This document shows, in pieces, positions 31,516 to 39,713 of a stretch of 64,000 bases of DNA. Position 1 is the first letter of the stretch. Each line of letters opens with the position of its first letter. The notes beneath the pieces are model-generated. The model saw nothing but the letters and a program-made list of their open reading frames with translations, did not search any database and was not told where the DNA came from. Source of the DNA: Bordetella petrii (GTDB taxonomy: Bacteria > Pseudomonadota > Gammaproteobacteria > Burkholderiales > Burkholderiaceae_B); contig NC_010170.1 of the NCBI RefSeq assembly GCF_000067205.1, positions 310,001 to 374,000 on the forward strand, read 5' to 3'. Position numbers and translations under genes: made by a program.

Positions 31516-33021
31516 TCAGTCTTCTTCGACGAAGGTTTCCTGGCGCTTCTTGCGGATCGACGGCAGGGCCACCAGCACCACCAGCACCGCCGCGGCGGCC
31601 AGCAGCGAGGCCGACAGCGGACGCTCGACGAAGGTGAAGAAGTCGCCGCGCGACAGCAGCAGGGCGCGCCGGAAGTTCTCTTCCATCATGGGGCCCAGCA
31701 CCAGGCCCAGCAGCAGCGGGGCGCCTTCGCACTTGAGCTTGGCCCAGAAGTAGCCCACCACGCCGAACACCGCCGTCGTGTAGATATCGAAGGTGTTGTA
31801 GTTCAACGAATACACGCCGATCGTGCAGAACACCAGAATGGCCGGGAACAGGATGCGGTAGGGCACCTTCAGCAGCTTGACCCACAGCCCGATCAGCGGC
31901 AGGTTCAGCACCACCAGCATCAGGTTGCCGATCCACATCGAGGCGATCAGGCCCCAGAACAGGTCCGGGTGGCTGGTCATGACCTGCGGGCCGGGCTGAA
32001 TGTTGTGGATGGTCATGGCGCCGACCATCAGCGCCATCACGGCGTTGCCCGGAATGCCCAGGGTCAGCAGCGGAATGAACGAAGCCTGCGCGCCAGCGTT
32101 GTTGGCCGATTCAGGGCCGGCCAGGCCGGCCGGGTGGCCCTTGCCGAAGCGCTCGGGTTCTTTCGACAGCTTCTTTTCGAGCGTGTACGACGCGAAGGCC
32201 GACAGCACCGAGCCGCCGCCCGGCAGAATGCCCAGCATCGAACCCAGCGCCGTGCCACGCACGATGGCGGGCGTGGCTTCGCGGATTTCTTGGCGGTTGG
32301 GGTACAGCGAACCGATCTTGTCCTGCAGTTCGACGCGGTTTTCTTTCTGTTCGAGGTTCGAGAGGATTTCAGCGAAGCCGAACACGCCCATGGCCACGAT
32401 GGCGAAGTCGATGCCGTCTTGCAGTTCGGGGATGCCGAAGTCGTAGCGGGCCACGCCCGAGTTGACGTCGGTGCCCACCATGCCCAGCAGCAGGCCCAGC
32501 AGAATCATGCAGATGGCCTTGGGCAGCGAACCCGAGGCCAGCACCACGGCGCCGATCAGGCCCAGGGTCATCAGCGAGAAGTACTCGGCCGGGCCAAACT
32601 TGAACGCCACTTCGGCCAGCGGGGGCGCGAAGGCGGCGATCAGCATGGTGGTGACGCTGCCCGCGAAGAACGAACCGACGGCAGCCAGCGACAAGGCCGC
32701 GCCGGCTCGGCCGTTACGCGCCATCTGGTGCCCGTCCAGCACGGTCACCACGGCGGATGTCTCGCCTGGCAGGTTGACCAGGATGGCGGTGGTGGAGCCG
32801 CCGTATTGCGTGCCGTAGTAAATGCCCGCCAGCATGATCAGGCCGGCCACCGGAGGCAGCACGTACGTGATGGGCAGCAGCATTGCGATGGTAGGCACGG
32901 GCCCCAGGCCCGGCAGCACCCCGACCAGCGTGCCCAGGATGCAACCCAGCAGGGCGTACAGCAGGTTTTCGGGAGTGAACGCGACGGAGAACCCGAGCGC
33001 GAGGTGTTCCAGCAATTCCAT
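31516..33021 (-). CDS. tctA: Tripartite tricarboxylate transporter, large membrane subunit TctA
   Basis: 501 residues, about 11-12 hydrophobic segments. Family signatures: GCILGTLVGVLPGLGPVPTIAMLLP near the N-terminus and GGSTTAILVNLPGETSAVVT, and a second related loop GTALGSMLGILPGGGSVLSAFASY about residue 270. It forms the main channel of the TTT importer for carboxylates. Preceded by tctB with a 21-base gap. No receptor gene is directly attached. Confidence 0.95.
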   Translation of the reverse strand: MELLEHLALGFSVAFTPENLLYALLGCILGTLVGVLPGLGPVPTIAMLLPITYVLPPVAGLIMLAGIYYGTQYGGSTTAILVNLPGETSAVVTVLDGHQMARNGRAGAALSLAAVGSFFAGSVTTMLIAAFAPPLAEVAFKFGPAEYFSLMTLGLIGAVVLASGSLPKAICMILLGLLLGMVGTDVNSGVARYDFGIPELQDGIDFAIVAMGVFGFAEILSNLEQKENRVELQDKIGSLYPNRQEIREATPAIVRGTALGSMLGILPGGGSVLSAFASYTLEKKLSKEPERFGKGHPAGLAGPESANNAGAQASFIPLLTLGIPGNAVMALMVGAMTIHNIQPGPQVMTSHPDLFWGLIASMWIGNLMLVVLNLPLIGLWVKLLKVPYRILFPAILVFCTIGVYSLNYNTFDIYTTAVFGVVGYFWAKLKCEGAPLLLGLVLGPMMEENFRRALLLSRGDFFTFVERPLSASLLAAAAVLVVLVALPSIRKKRQETFVEED

Positions 33022-33042
33022 GATCTTGTCTTCCCCTTGTGT

Positions 33043-33507
33043 TTAATTCATGCCCAGAAACGACGGCCACAGCGGGAAGATCAATCCCAGACCCTTGATA
33101 AACGCCAGCCAGCAGAACACCACCAGGAAAATCGCGTTGACGACGGCGACTTTCCAGCTGAACTCATAGCTGGCGATACTGCTGAGCAAGACCAGCAGGA
33201 ACAGCGACACGTAGAGACCCAGCGGGCGCAGCAGCAGCCCGAACAGGACGACGGAACCGATGATGATGAACAGGATCTTGAAATCGAATTTCTCGACCGT
33301 GGTTTCGGTGGCCTTGGGGGACATCGCGCCGAGGGCCACGGTGGCGCCCAGTATGGCCAGGCAGATGCCGAGCCAGAAGGGGAAATAGCCGGGGCCCATG
33401 CGGGCGGAAGTGCCCATGTTGTATTGGGTGGCCCCAAGCGCAAATCCCAGGCCGATAAGGGTGAACATCACCCCTGACCAGAAATCCTGCTTGTTCCTTA
33501 GCTGCAT
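33043..33507 (-). CDS. tctB: Tripartite tricarboxylate transporter, small membrane subunit TctB
   Basis: 154 residues from ATG 33507 (GGAGA lies 7 bases upstream). Four hydrophobic helices: DFWSGVMFTLIGLGFALGAT, WLGICLAILGATVALGA, ILFIIIGSVVLFGLLLRPLG with a following segment, and a C-terminal VVNAIFLVVFCWLAFI. MGPGYFPFWLGI is the TctB signature. First gene of the tctBA operon. Confidence 0.92.
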   Translation of the reverse strand: MQLRNKQDFWSGVMFTLIGLGFALGATQYNMGTSARMGPGYFPFWLGICLAILGATVALGAMSPKATETTVEKFDFKILFIIIGSVVLFGLLLRPLGLYVSLFLLVLLSSIASYEFSWKVAVVNAIFLVVFCWLAFIKGLGLIFPLWPSFLGMN

Positions 33508-33773
33508 AGAAGGTCTCCGTATTGTGCCGTGCCGGGTTGCTGGAACCCGAAAGGCGGAGACGCAGTGCCGATGGACGCATGAGGCTTGGACATGAAACAT
33601 ATAAAAAAATATGGCACGGCGGCGCCAGCCATATCGGGTTCTGCAAGCGTCCGGACACTCAGCGCACCGCCAGCACGCATAGTCCAAGTCGGGTGGATCG
33701 TAGCACGATGTAGTTTAGAATTCTGTCGGTAAATCCTCTAACCATCCGGAGAGGTGATATCGAAACCCGGGAA

Positions 33774-34178
33774 TTGCAACCGGCCGATTTTGCAACCCTG
33801 GCCGAGTTCCGCTACGCGCTGCGGCGCTTCACTGTTTTCAGTGAAGCCGAGGCCCATGGCCAAGGGTTGTCGCCGCAACAGCATCAAGCCTTGCTTACCA
33901 TCAAAGGTAGCGGAGCGCAGGCGCTCACCGTGGGCGAGTTGGCCGAAAAACTCTGCGTCAAGCACCATAGCGCCGTCGAACTCATCAGCCGGCTGGCGCG
34001 CATGGGCATGGTTGCGCGTTCCGTCGACCCGGCCGATGGCCGCCGCGTGCGCGTTGCGCTCACGCCCCTGGCCGAGGCCAAGCTGCAGGCCTTATCTGCC
34101 GTCCATCTCGAACAATTGCGCCGCATCCGGCCGCTTTTGATCAAGTTGCTCGATAAATTCGGCCCTGCAACTCGCTAA
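33774..34178 (+). CDS. MarR family transcriptional regulator with unclear start
   Basis: At least 134 residues with a MarR winged helix: HQALLTIKGSGAQALTVGELAEKLCVKHHSAVELISRLARMGMV and wing SVDPADGRRVRVALTP. There is no ATG at a sensible place. TTG 33774 is a possible start, but GGAGAGG at 33748-33754 is better spaced to an ATC codon at 33759 in the same frame. It is divergent from tctBA, so it may control that transporter; this is inference from position only. Confidence 0.82.
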   Translation: MQPADFATLAEFRYALRRFTVFSEAEAHGQGLSPQQHQALLTIKGSGAQALTVGELAEKLCVKHHSAVELISRLARMGMVARSVDPADGRRVRVALTPLAEAKLQALSAVHLEQLRRIRPLLIKLLDKFGPATR

Positions 34179-34202
34179 AAAAACGTACATCAGATGGACA
34201 CT

Positions 34203-34232
34203 CGCCCTAGGCGGGGGACGCGTGGCGCGTCC
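34203..34232. repeat. Two small hairpins after the MarR gene
   Basis: CGCC-CTA-GGCG (34203-34213) and GGACGCG-TGG-CGCGTCC (34216-34232) are adjacent perfect hairpins. They lie in the gap between the convergent MarR and thioesterase genes. There is no T-run, so a rho-independent terminator is not certain. The rest of 34179-34359 shows nothing I can name. Confidence 0.45.
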
Positions 34233-34359
34233 GACCTCGGGCCCGGAGCGTCGCATCGCCTCCTTCGTTACACAGAGCTGAATACACGCACTAGGGAAAG
34301 TCCCGAGGTGATGGTGGCCAGGTTCGTTGCGAAGCTGCAACAACCGTGCCTGTGTGCCT

Positions 34360-34872
34360 TCAGGCGACCGGATCGGCCGAGGGGTCCTGCACCCGTTGCT
34401 TGATGTCGTGATGGTGCTTTTCCATGGCCTGGCGCAGTTCGCGGCGTTCGCGCGCCGCTTCATACCGCTGCCTGTCTTCCAGCGTGCGCAACTCGCGTTG
34501 CGGCACGGCCGTGGGCTGGCCGTTGTCGTCCACCGCCACCATGGTGAAGTAGCAACTGTTGGCGTGCCGAACGACTTGGCGGCGGATGTCTTCCGTAATG
34601 ACCTTGATGCCGATTTCCATCGACGTGCGGCCGGTGTAGTTCACCGACGCCAGGAAAGTGACCAGTTCGCCCACGTGGATGGGCTGGCGGAAAACCACCT
34701 GGTCGACCGACAGGGTCACGACGTAGTGGCCGGCGTAGCGGCTTGCGCACGCATAGGCAACTTGGTCCAGATACTTCAGAATGGTTCCGCCGTGGACATT
34801 GCCTGCGAAGTTGGCCATGTCCGGCGTCATCAGGATGGTCATCGACAGTTGGTGGCTGGCTGGTTCTTGCAT
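34360..34872 (-). CDS. Acyl-CoA thioesterase, hotdog fold (YciA/BACH type)
   Basis: 170 residues from ATG 34872. The hotdog core is clear: MTPDMANFAGNVHGGTILKYLDQVAYACASRY carries the conserved N-x-x-G-x-V-H-G-G segment with the catalytic Asp in the following helix. Further strands are VDQVVFRQPIHVGELVTFLASV and CYFTMVAVDDNGQP. A charged C-terminal tail (RERRELRQAMEKHHHDIKQRV) is likely helical. It hydrolyses acyl-CoA to free acid and CoA in the cytoplasm. Stand-alone gene. Confidence 0.9.
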   Translation of the reverse strand: MQEPASHQLSMTILMTPDMANFAGNVHGGTILKYLDQVAYACASRYAGHYVVTLSVDQVVFRQPIHVGELVTFLASVNYTGRTSMEIGIKVITEDIRRQVVRHANSCYFTMVAVDDNGQPTAVPQRELRTLEDRQRYEAARERRELRQAMEKHHHDIKQRVQDPSADPVA

Positions 34873-35029
34873 GGCGTCAAGGTGAAATGGAAAACGCCAT
34901 GGTAATCGCTGCGCACACTGTCCAGGCATGCTGAATTGGCGTCATGGCGCTGTGCTCTTTGCAAAGCTTCACTTTAGGGTTGATGTGGTTGCGATACGCT
35001 CACTGCGGTTTTTACCTGGAGAAAGCATC

Positions 35030-35734
35030 ATGTCTTCGTTGTCCAAGCGTTGCACGGCCGAGCTCATTGGCACCTTCTGGTTGGTTCTTGGCGGGTGCGG
35101 GACCGCGGTCCTGGCCGCCGGCTTTCCCGAACTGGGCGTCGGTTTCGTGGGGGTCGCGCTGGCGTTCGGCCTGACGGTCCTGACCATGGCGTACGCCGTA
35201 GGCCATATATCCGGTGGGCATTTCAACCCCGCCGTCACGGTGGGGCTGGCCGTGGGTGGGCGCTTCCCCATGCGCGAGGTGGTTCCCTATGCCGTGGCGC
35301 AGGTCATCGGCGCCGTGATCGGGGCCGCGGTGCTGGCCTGGATCGCCAGCGGCAAGCCGGGCTTCGACCTGGTGGCCAGTGGTTTCGCGGCCAACGGCTA
35401 CGGCGAGCATTCTCCCGGCAACTATGCATTGAGCGCCGCGCTGGTGTGCGAGGTCGTGCTGACCTTCGGCTTCCTGTTCGTGATCCTGGGCGCGACCGAC
35501 AAGCGCGCGCCGGCAGGGTTCGCCCCCATCCCGATCGGCCTGGCGCTGACGCTCATCCACCTAATCAGCATTCCGGTCACCAATACCTCGGTGAACCCGG
35601 CCCGCTCCACCGGCCCCGCGCTGTTCGTGGGGGGGTGGGCGCTCGAACAGCTTTGGCTGTTCTGGGTCGCGCCGATCGCCGGCGCCATCATTGCGGGGCT
35701 GGCCTACCGCTGCCTGGGACGCGAAGACAGGTAA
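35030..35734 (+). CDS. aqpZ: Aquaporin Z
   Basis: 234 residues from ATG 35030 (TGGAGAAAGC upstream). Six membrane helices and both NPA half-helices: HFNPAVTVGLA and NTSVNPARSTGPALF. The Arg after the second NPA and the narrow-filter His/Phe context fit AqpZ water channels rather than glycerol facilitators, which have extended loops absent here. Single gene; nothing obvious in its promoter. Confidence 0.94.
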   Translation: MSSLSKRCTAELIGTFWLVLGGCGTAVLAAGFPELGVGFVGVALAFGLTVLTMAYAVGHISGGHFNPAVTVGLAVGGRFPMREVVPYAVAQVIGAVIGAAVLAWIASGKPGFDLVASGFAANGYGEHSPGNYALSAALVCEVVLTFGFLFVILGATDKRAPAGFAPIPIGLALTLIHLISIPVTNTSVNPARSTGPALFVGGWALEQLWLFWVAPIAGAIIAGLAYRCLGREDR

Positions 35735-35815
35735 ATAAAACGGCAAGACGGGACTCGCGGCCGGATGCATAATGGTTTCCGGCCGCGCGCGGGCGGCCCC
35801 TCAAGGAGACCTGCC

Positions 35816-36691
35816 ATGTCCCGAGATTCGCAGTTCGACAGCCTGCTGCCGCCCTTGCGGCTGGACAGGCGCGCATTCGTGGCCACTGCTCTGGCCACGG
35901 GTTTCACCGCCGCCACCGGCCATGCGGCCGCGGCCACCGCCATCACCACGCCATCGGCCGGCCTCGATGCCGGGCCGGTACAGATCCCTGTGGCGGGCGG
36001 CAGCATGCCGGCCTATCGCGCCGCGCCGCAGGGCGCCAAGGCGCTGCCCACCGTGCTGGTCGTGAACGAAATCTTCGGCGTGCACGAATACATACAGGAC
36101 GTGTGCCGCCGGCTGGCCAAGGCGGGCTACCTGGCCGTGGCGCCCGAGCTCTTCGCGCGCCAGGGCGACGCGTCCAAGTACACCGAGGTCGCCAAGCTGG
36201 TGGCCGAGGTGGTCAACAAGGTGCCCGACGATCAGGTCATGGCCGATCTCGACGCCACCGCAGCCTGGGCCGCCCAGCATGGCGGCGACCCGAAGCGGCT
36301 GATGGTCACTGGTTTCTGCTGGGGCGGGCGCATTGTGTGGCTGTACGCGGCGCACAATCCGCATCTACGCGCCGGCGCCGCCTGGTACGGGCACGTGCGC
36401 AACACGACCAGCCCCATCAAGCCGGCGGATCCGATCCAGCTGGTCGACCGGCTGGCCGCGCCGGTACTCGGCCTTTATGGCGCGGCGGACGCCGGCATCT
36501 CGGTGGCCGACGTCGAGCAAATGCGCGAAGCGCTGGGCAAGGGCCCGGAAGCCGCCCGGAAGTCGGAAATTCGCCTGTACAAAGACGCGCCCCACGGCTT
36601 TCATGCCGACTACCGGCCCAGCTACCGCAAAGAGGCTGCCGAAGACGCCTGGCGCCGCATGCTCGACTGGTTCGAGCGCTACGGCGGATAA
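35816..36691 (+). CDS. Dienelactone hydrolase family protein, probably exported
   Basis: 291 residues from ATG 35816 with AAGGAG 11 bases upstream. Residues 1-46 look like a Tat-type signal (LDRRAFVATALATGFTAATGHA), so it probably acts in the periplasm. The alpha/beta hydrolase core has VLVVNEIFGVHEYIQDVCRRLA, the nucleophile elbow GFCWGGR with cysteine, an Asp near GLYGAADAG and the His in APHGFHADY. Cysteine nucleophiles are typical of dienelactone hydrolases. Members act on lactones and esters; the substrate here is unknown. Confidence 0.87.
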   Translation: MSRDSQFDSLLPPLRLDRRAFVATALATGFTAATGHAAAATAITTPSAGLDAGPVQIPVAGGSMPAYRAAPQGAKALPTVLVVNEIFGVHEYIQDVCRRLAKAGYLAVAPELFARQGDASKYTEVAKLVAEVVNKVPDDQVMADLDATAAWAAQHGGDPKRLMVTGFCWGGRIVWLYAAHNPHLRAGAAWYGHVRNTTSPIKPADPIQLVDRLAAPVLGLYGAADAGISVADVEQMREALGKGPEAARKSEIRLYKDAPHGFHADYRPSYRKEAAEDAWRRMLDWFERYGG

Positions 36692-36703
36692 ACCGGCCCG
36701 CGG

Positions 36704-37705
36704 CTAGGGCCGGGCAGGACGCTGCCGCAGCGGCGCGTATTCCGCCGGCACCCAGGCGTAACCCTGGCCATCGGCGCGCACATGGCCCAGGCCCGGGAAC
36801 GGCAGGTGCGCGCCGGCCACCCACAACCCGTCGCGCGCGGTGTCTGCGAAGACTTTCTTGCGGCTGGCAATGGCCTGGGCGCTGTCCACGTCGAACTCTA
36901 TGGCGACTTCCGGCCGGGCGAATTGCACGGCGTGGCTGTGCACGATGTCGCCCCAGACCAGCAGGCGTTGCTTGCCCGAGGTGAACAGGTACGAGGTATG
37001 GCCTGGCGTGTGGCCGTGCGTGGGCACGGCCTGCACGCCCGGCAGCAGCGTGTCGTCGGGTTGGTAGGTAAGGAATTTGCCGGCAGCCTGGTATGGCGCG
37101 GCCGCGTCGCGCGACATCTTGAACATGGGCTGCACGTCGGCCGGCGCCTGCGCCGCCACGGTGGTGCTCAGCCAGAAATCAGCCTCGGCGCGGGCGGCGT
37201 ACACATCGGCATTGGGAAACAGCGCCGCGCCTTCGGGCGTGAGCAGCCCGCAGGCGTGGTCGGGATGCAGGTGCGTGAGCAGCACCGCGTCGACCTGTTC
37301 GGGCTGGAAGCCCGCGGCGCGCAGGTTGCCCGCCAGGCCGCCGGCCGTGGGCCCCAGGCACGGGCCGGCGCCCGTATCCACCAGCACCACCTGTTTGCCG
37401 TTTTGCACGACGTAGCCATTGACCGCGGTTTGCACGCCGGGATCGACGGGCACGAACATGGCGGCCAGCAGGGTTTGAATATCCTGGGCGCTGGCCCCGC
37501 TGAGAATGGACGGGTCCAGGTCGACATAGCCGTCGTACAGCGCGGTGACGACGAAATCGCCCAGCGCCATGCGGTAGAAGCCGGGCGCCTGGGCGGCCTG
37601 GATAGGGGCGGCGGCCAGTGCCGGGCCGCCGGCCAGCAGGGTCGCGGCGGACAGGACTAGCGCGCCCAGTGTGCGGCGTGGCGGGAAACAGGCCGGAAAG
37701 CGCAT
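36704..37705 (-). CDS. MBL-fold metallo-hydrolase, exported
   Basis: 333 residues. Signal peptide about 1-31 (LGALVLSAATLLAGGPALA). Metal ligands: THLHPDHACG (H-x-H-x-D-H), His in TPGHTSYL, Asp in VWGDIVHS, and a last His in GAHLPFPGLGH. It resembles quorum-quenching/AhlD-like or glyoxalase-type lactamase-fold hydrolases secreted to the periplasm. Start as given is preceded by GGAGCAC. It converges with the dienelactone hydrolase gene, 12 bases apart, and lies downstream of a LysR gene on the same strand. Confidence 0.86.
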   Translation of the reverse strand: MRFPACFPPRRTLGALVLSAATLLAGGPALAAAPIQAAQAPGFYRMALGDFVVTALYDGYVDLDPSILSGASAQDIQTLLAAMFVPVDPGVQTAVNGYVVQNGKQVVLVDTGAGPCLGPTAGGLAGNLRAAGFQPEQVDAVLLTHLHPDHACGLLTPEGAALFPNADVYAARAEADFWLSTTVAAQAPADVQPMFKMSRDAAAPYQAAGKFLTYQPDDTLLPGVQAVPTHGHTPGHTSYLFTSGKQRLLVWGDIVHSHAVQFARPEVAIEFDVDSAQAIASRKKVFADTARDGLWVAGAHLPFPGLGHVRADGQGYAWVPAEYAPLRQRPARP

Positions 37706-37756
37706 GAGAAAGTGCTCCGTGTAGGCTGGCGGGAAGTGGCTCGAGAATAGCGCGAA

Positions 37757-38671
37757 TCAATCCAGCACGCGCGCCGTGGCGCGCGCCTGGGCGGCCAGCC
37801 AGTCGGCCACGATGTCCACCTCGGCCGAGCGTGGCTGCGTGCCGCGGATCATCCAGTACGCATGGCGGGCAGCGCTTTGCAGCGCGTCGCCCACGGCGAC
37901 CAGCCGTTGCTGCGCCAGCAGCGGCTCGACCAGCGCGCGCCGCCCCAGCGCGACGCCATGGCCGGCCAGCGCCGCATGCACGACCTGGTCGTACTGGTTA
38001 AAGCGCAGCATGCCCTTGGGCCGCGCGTTGCCCAGTTCGCATACTTGCAGCCATTCTGCCCATTGCAGCCAGGGGCGGGTGGGGTCGTCGAATTCCAGTA
38101 GCACCAGGCCGGGCAGGGTGCCGGCATCCAGCCTGGCAATACCCAACGAGGGATGCGCCACGGGCACGACAGCTTCGCCGAACAGCCACAACGCGCCGTC
38201 GGGCGCGGCTTCGCGCGGGCTATAGCGAATGGCGATGTCGACGCCGTCGCGGTCAATGTCCAGCACCCGGTTGTCGGCGGCCACGCGCACATCGACGGCG
38301 GGGTGCGCCGCCTGGAACTCGCCCAGCCGGGGCAGCAGCCACAGCGATGCCACCCCGATGGTGGTGGTGACCGTGACCGGTGTGCGACGCTCGGGCGCCC
38401 GCCATTGCCCGGCCAGCTCGCCCAGCTGCGTCAGCCAGGGGTCGGCCATGCGGAATAACTGCGCGCCTTCCGCGGTGAACGACACCGAGCGGAAGCCGCG
38501 CGACAGCAGCGTGACGCCCAGGTGTGCCTCAAGGGCGCGGATCTGGCGGCTGACCGCGGACTGCGTTACATGCAGGTCTTGAGCCGCGGCGGTAATGCTC
38601 ATGCGCCGCCCGACGGCCACGAAGCCGCGGACCAGGTCCAGCGAAGGCAGTTTCGATAAAGGGTATGGCAT
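37757..38671 (-). CDS. LysR family transcriptional regulator (GcvA-like)
   Basis: 304 residues from ATG 38671. HTH: SLDLVRGFVAVGRRMSITAAAQDLHVTQSAVSRQIRALEAHLG. The effector domain follows (TVTTTIGVASLWLLPRLGEF; VAADNRVLDIDRDGVDIAIRY), the GcvA/AmpR-like type. It is divergent from the DUF2917/HCCA-isomerase/SDR genes, the usual arrangement for a LysR target. It also precedes the metallo-hydrolase gene on its own strand. Confidence 0.9.
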   Translation of the reverse strand: MPYPLSKLPSLDLVRGFVAVGRRMSITAAAQDLHVTQSAVSRQIRALEAHLGVTLLSRGFRSVSFTAEGAQLFRMADPWLTQLGELAGQWRAPERRTPVTVTTTIGVASLWLLPRLGEFQAAHPAVDVRVAADNRVLDIDRDGVDIAIRYSPREAAPDGALWLFGEAVVPVAHPSLGIARLDAGTLPGLVLLEFDDPTRPWLQWAEWLQVCELGNARPKGMLRFNQYDQVVHAALAGHGVALGRRALVEPLLAQQRLVAVGDALQSAARHAYWMIRGTQPRSAEVDIVADWLAAQARATARVLD

Positions 38672-38706
38672 TCTGTAGACGCATGCGAATGAGGCGTGAA
38701 AATCGG

Positions 38707-38734
38707 TTGAACAATCATACGCTTCAACGTTCAA
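38707..38734. promoter_or_regulatory. Inverted repeat TTGAAC...GTTCAA, candidate LysR operator
   Basis: TTGAAC at 38707-38712 and GTTCAA at 38729-38734, 16 bases apart, lie in the gap between the divergent LysR and DUF2917 genes. LysR proteins often bind such dyads in their own promoter region. Weak evidence; no experimental motif is known to me for this regulator. Confidence 0.35.
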
Positions 38735-38798
38735 TGGGGCTGGACGAGTCATTTTCTTTGTGCGCGGCTTGCGGGCCGCGCGGCGCCCAGGAACCGCC

Positions 38799-39059
38799 AT
38801 GGCCACTGCCCCGATCCGCCTGTATTGCATAATGGGAATGTCACTGGCCCTCTCGGGTCGGACGGCCGTGCGCTTGAGGCAAGCCCGCGGCCTGCGTATT
38901 CTGTGCGAGTCCGGCACGGTGTGGGTGTCGCAAGACCGTTGCCGCGAAGATCATGTGCTCGGCGCCGGCGAAACCGTGCGGCTGCGCGGCAATCGCGATA
39001 TTGTTCTGAGCGGCCTGCCCGATGCGCGGGTCGCCTTCATCCTGGAGCCCCCTGCATGA
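38799..39059 (+). CDS. DUF2917 family small protein
   Basis: 86 residues from ATG 38799 (CAGGA upstream). The pattern LRQARGLRILCESGTVWVSQDRCREDHVLGAGETVRL is the DUF2917 hallmark: a small beta-rich, cupin-like domain. No signal peptide. Its TGA overlaps the ATG of the next gene (ATGA at 39056-39059). Function unknown. Confidence 0.8.
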   Translation: MATAPIRLYCIMGMSLALSGRTAVRLRQARGLRILCESGTVWVSQDRCREDHVLGAGETVRLRGNRDIVLSGLPDARVAFILEPPA

Positions 39060-39676
39060 ATGCCCCTGCCTTGCCTTGCGAAATGTGGTTCGACTTTGCC
39101 AGCCCCTACAGCTACCTGGCCATTGAACGGGTCGGGCCGCTGGCGCGCCAGGCGGGCGTCAGCGTGGCGCTGCGGCCGTTCCTGCTGGGTCCGATTTTCC
39201 AGGCGCAGGGCTGGAACGACTCGCCGTTCCGGCTGTTCCCCGGCAAGGGGGCCTACATGATGCGCGACATCGCGCGCCTGGCCGACAAGTACGGCCTGGC
39301 CTACCGGCGGCCCAGCCAGTTTCCGCGCATGAGCGTGCTGTCGGCGCGCGTGGCCCTGCTGGGGCAAGACCAGCCATGGGGGCGCGACTTCTGCCTGGCG
39401 GTGTTTCGCGCCAATTTCGTCGACGACCAGGATATCCAGGACGAGGCCGTGGTGGGCGCCATACTCGACCGCCTGTCGCTGGACCGGCCAGCGCTGCTTG
39501 CGCAGGCGCGCCAGGAAAGCACCAAGGAAGCCCTGCGCCGGCAGGTCGACCGTGCGCGCGAACTGGGTATTTTCGGCGCGCCCAGCCTGATGGTGGGGCG
39601 CGAAATGTTCTGGGGCAACGATCGCCTCGAAGATGCGCTGCAGTGGGCAGCGCGCGGGCCTGCCGCGCAAGCGTAG
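39056..39676 (+). CDS. 2-hydroxychromene-2-carboxylate isomerase (DsbA-like, kappa GST family)
   Basis: 206 residues. It has the kappa-class thioredoxin fold: MWFDFASPYSYLAIERV with the active-site serine, then FLLGPIFQAQGWNDSPF, a helical insert, and the cis-proline loop FGAPSLMVGREMFWGNDR. The family carries out glutathione-dependent isomerisation in naphthalene and related ring degradation, and many members have unknown substrates. Translationally coupled to the DUF2917 gene. An SDR gene follows. Confidence 0.9.
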   Translation: MNAPALPCEMWFDFASPYSYLAIERVGPLARQAGVSVALRPFLLGPIFQAQGWNDSPFRLFPGKGAYMMRDIARLADKYGLAYRRPSQFPRMSVLSARVALLGQDQPWGRDFCLAVFRANFVDDQDIQDEAVVGAILDRLSLDRPALLAQARQESTKEALRRQVDRARELGIFGAPSLMVGREMFWGNDRLEDALQWAARGPAAQA

Positions 39677-39713
39677 CGTGCTGTCCGCCACTCAAGACCC
39701 AAGGAGCCAGGCA

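Noticed and set aside
29683..33477. A 1264-codon open frame on the plus strand opposite the monooxygenase and tctA genes
   Set aside because: It lies entirely antisense to clearly functional genes, is very rich in Arg, Gln, His and Gly, and crosses a terminator and a promoter. It is open because of the high-GC codon bias of the real genes.
34092..34463. A minus-strand gene between the MarR and thioesterase genes
   Set aside because: The frame overlaps both real genes on one or the other strand and has no family features; the gap itself is only about 180 bases.
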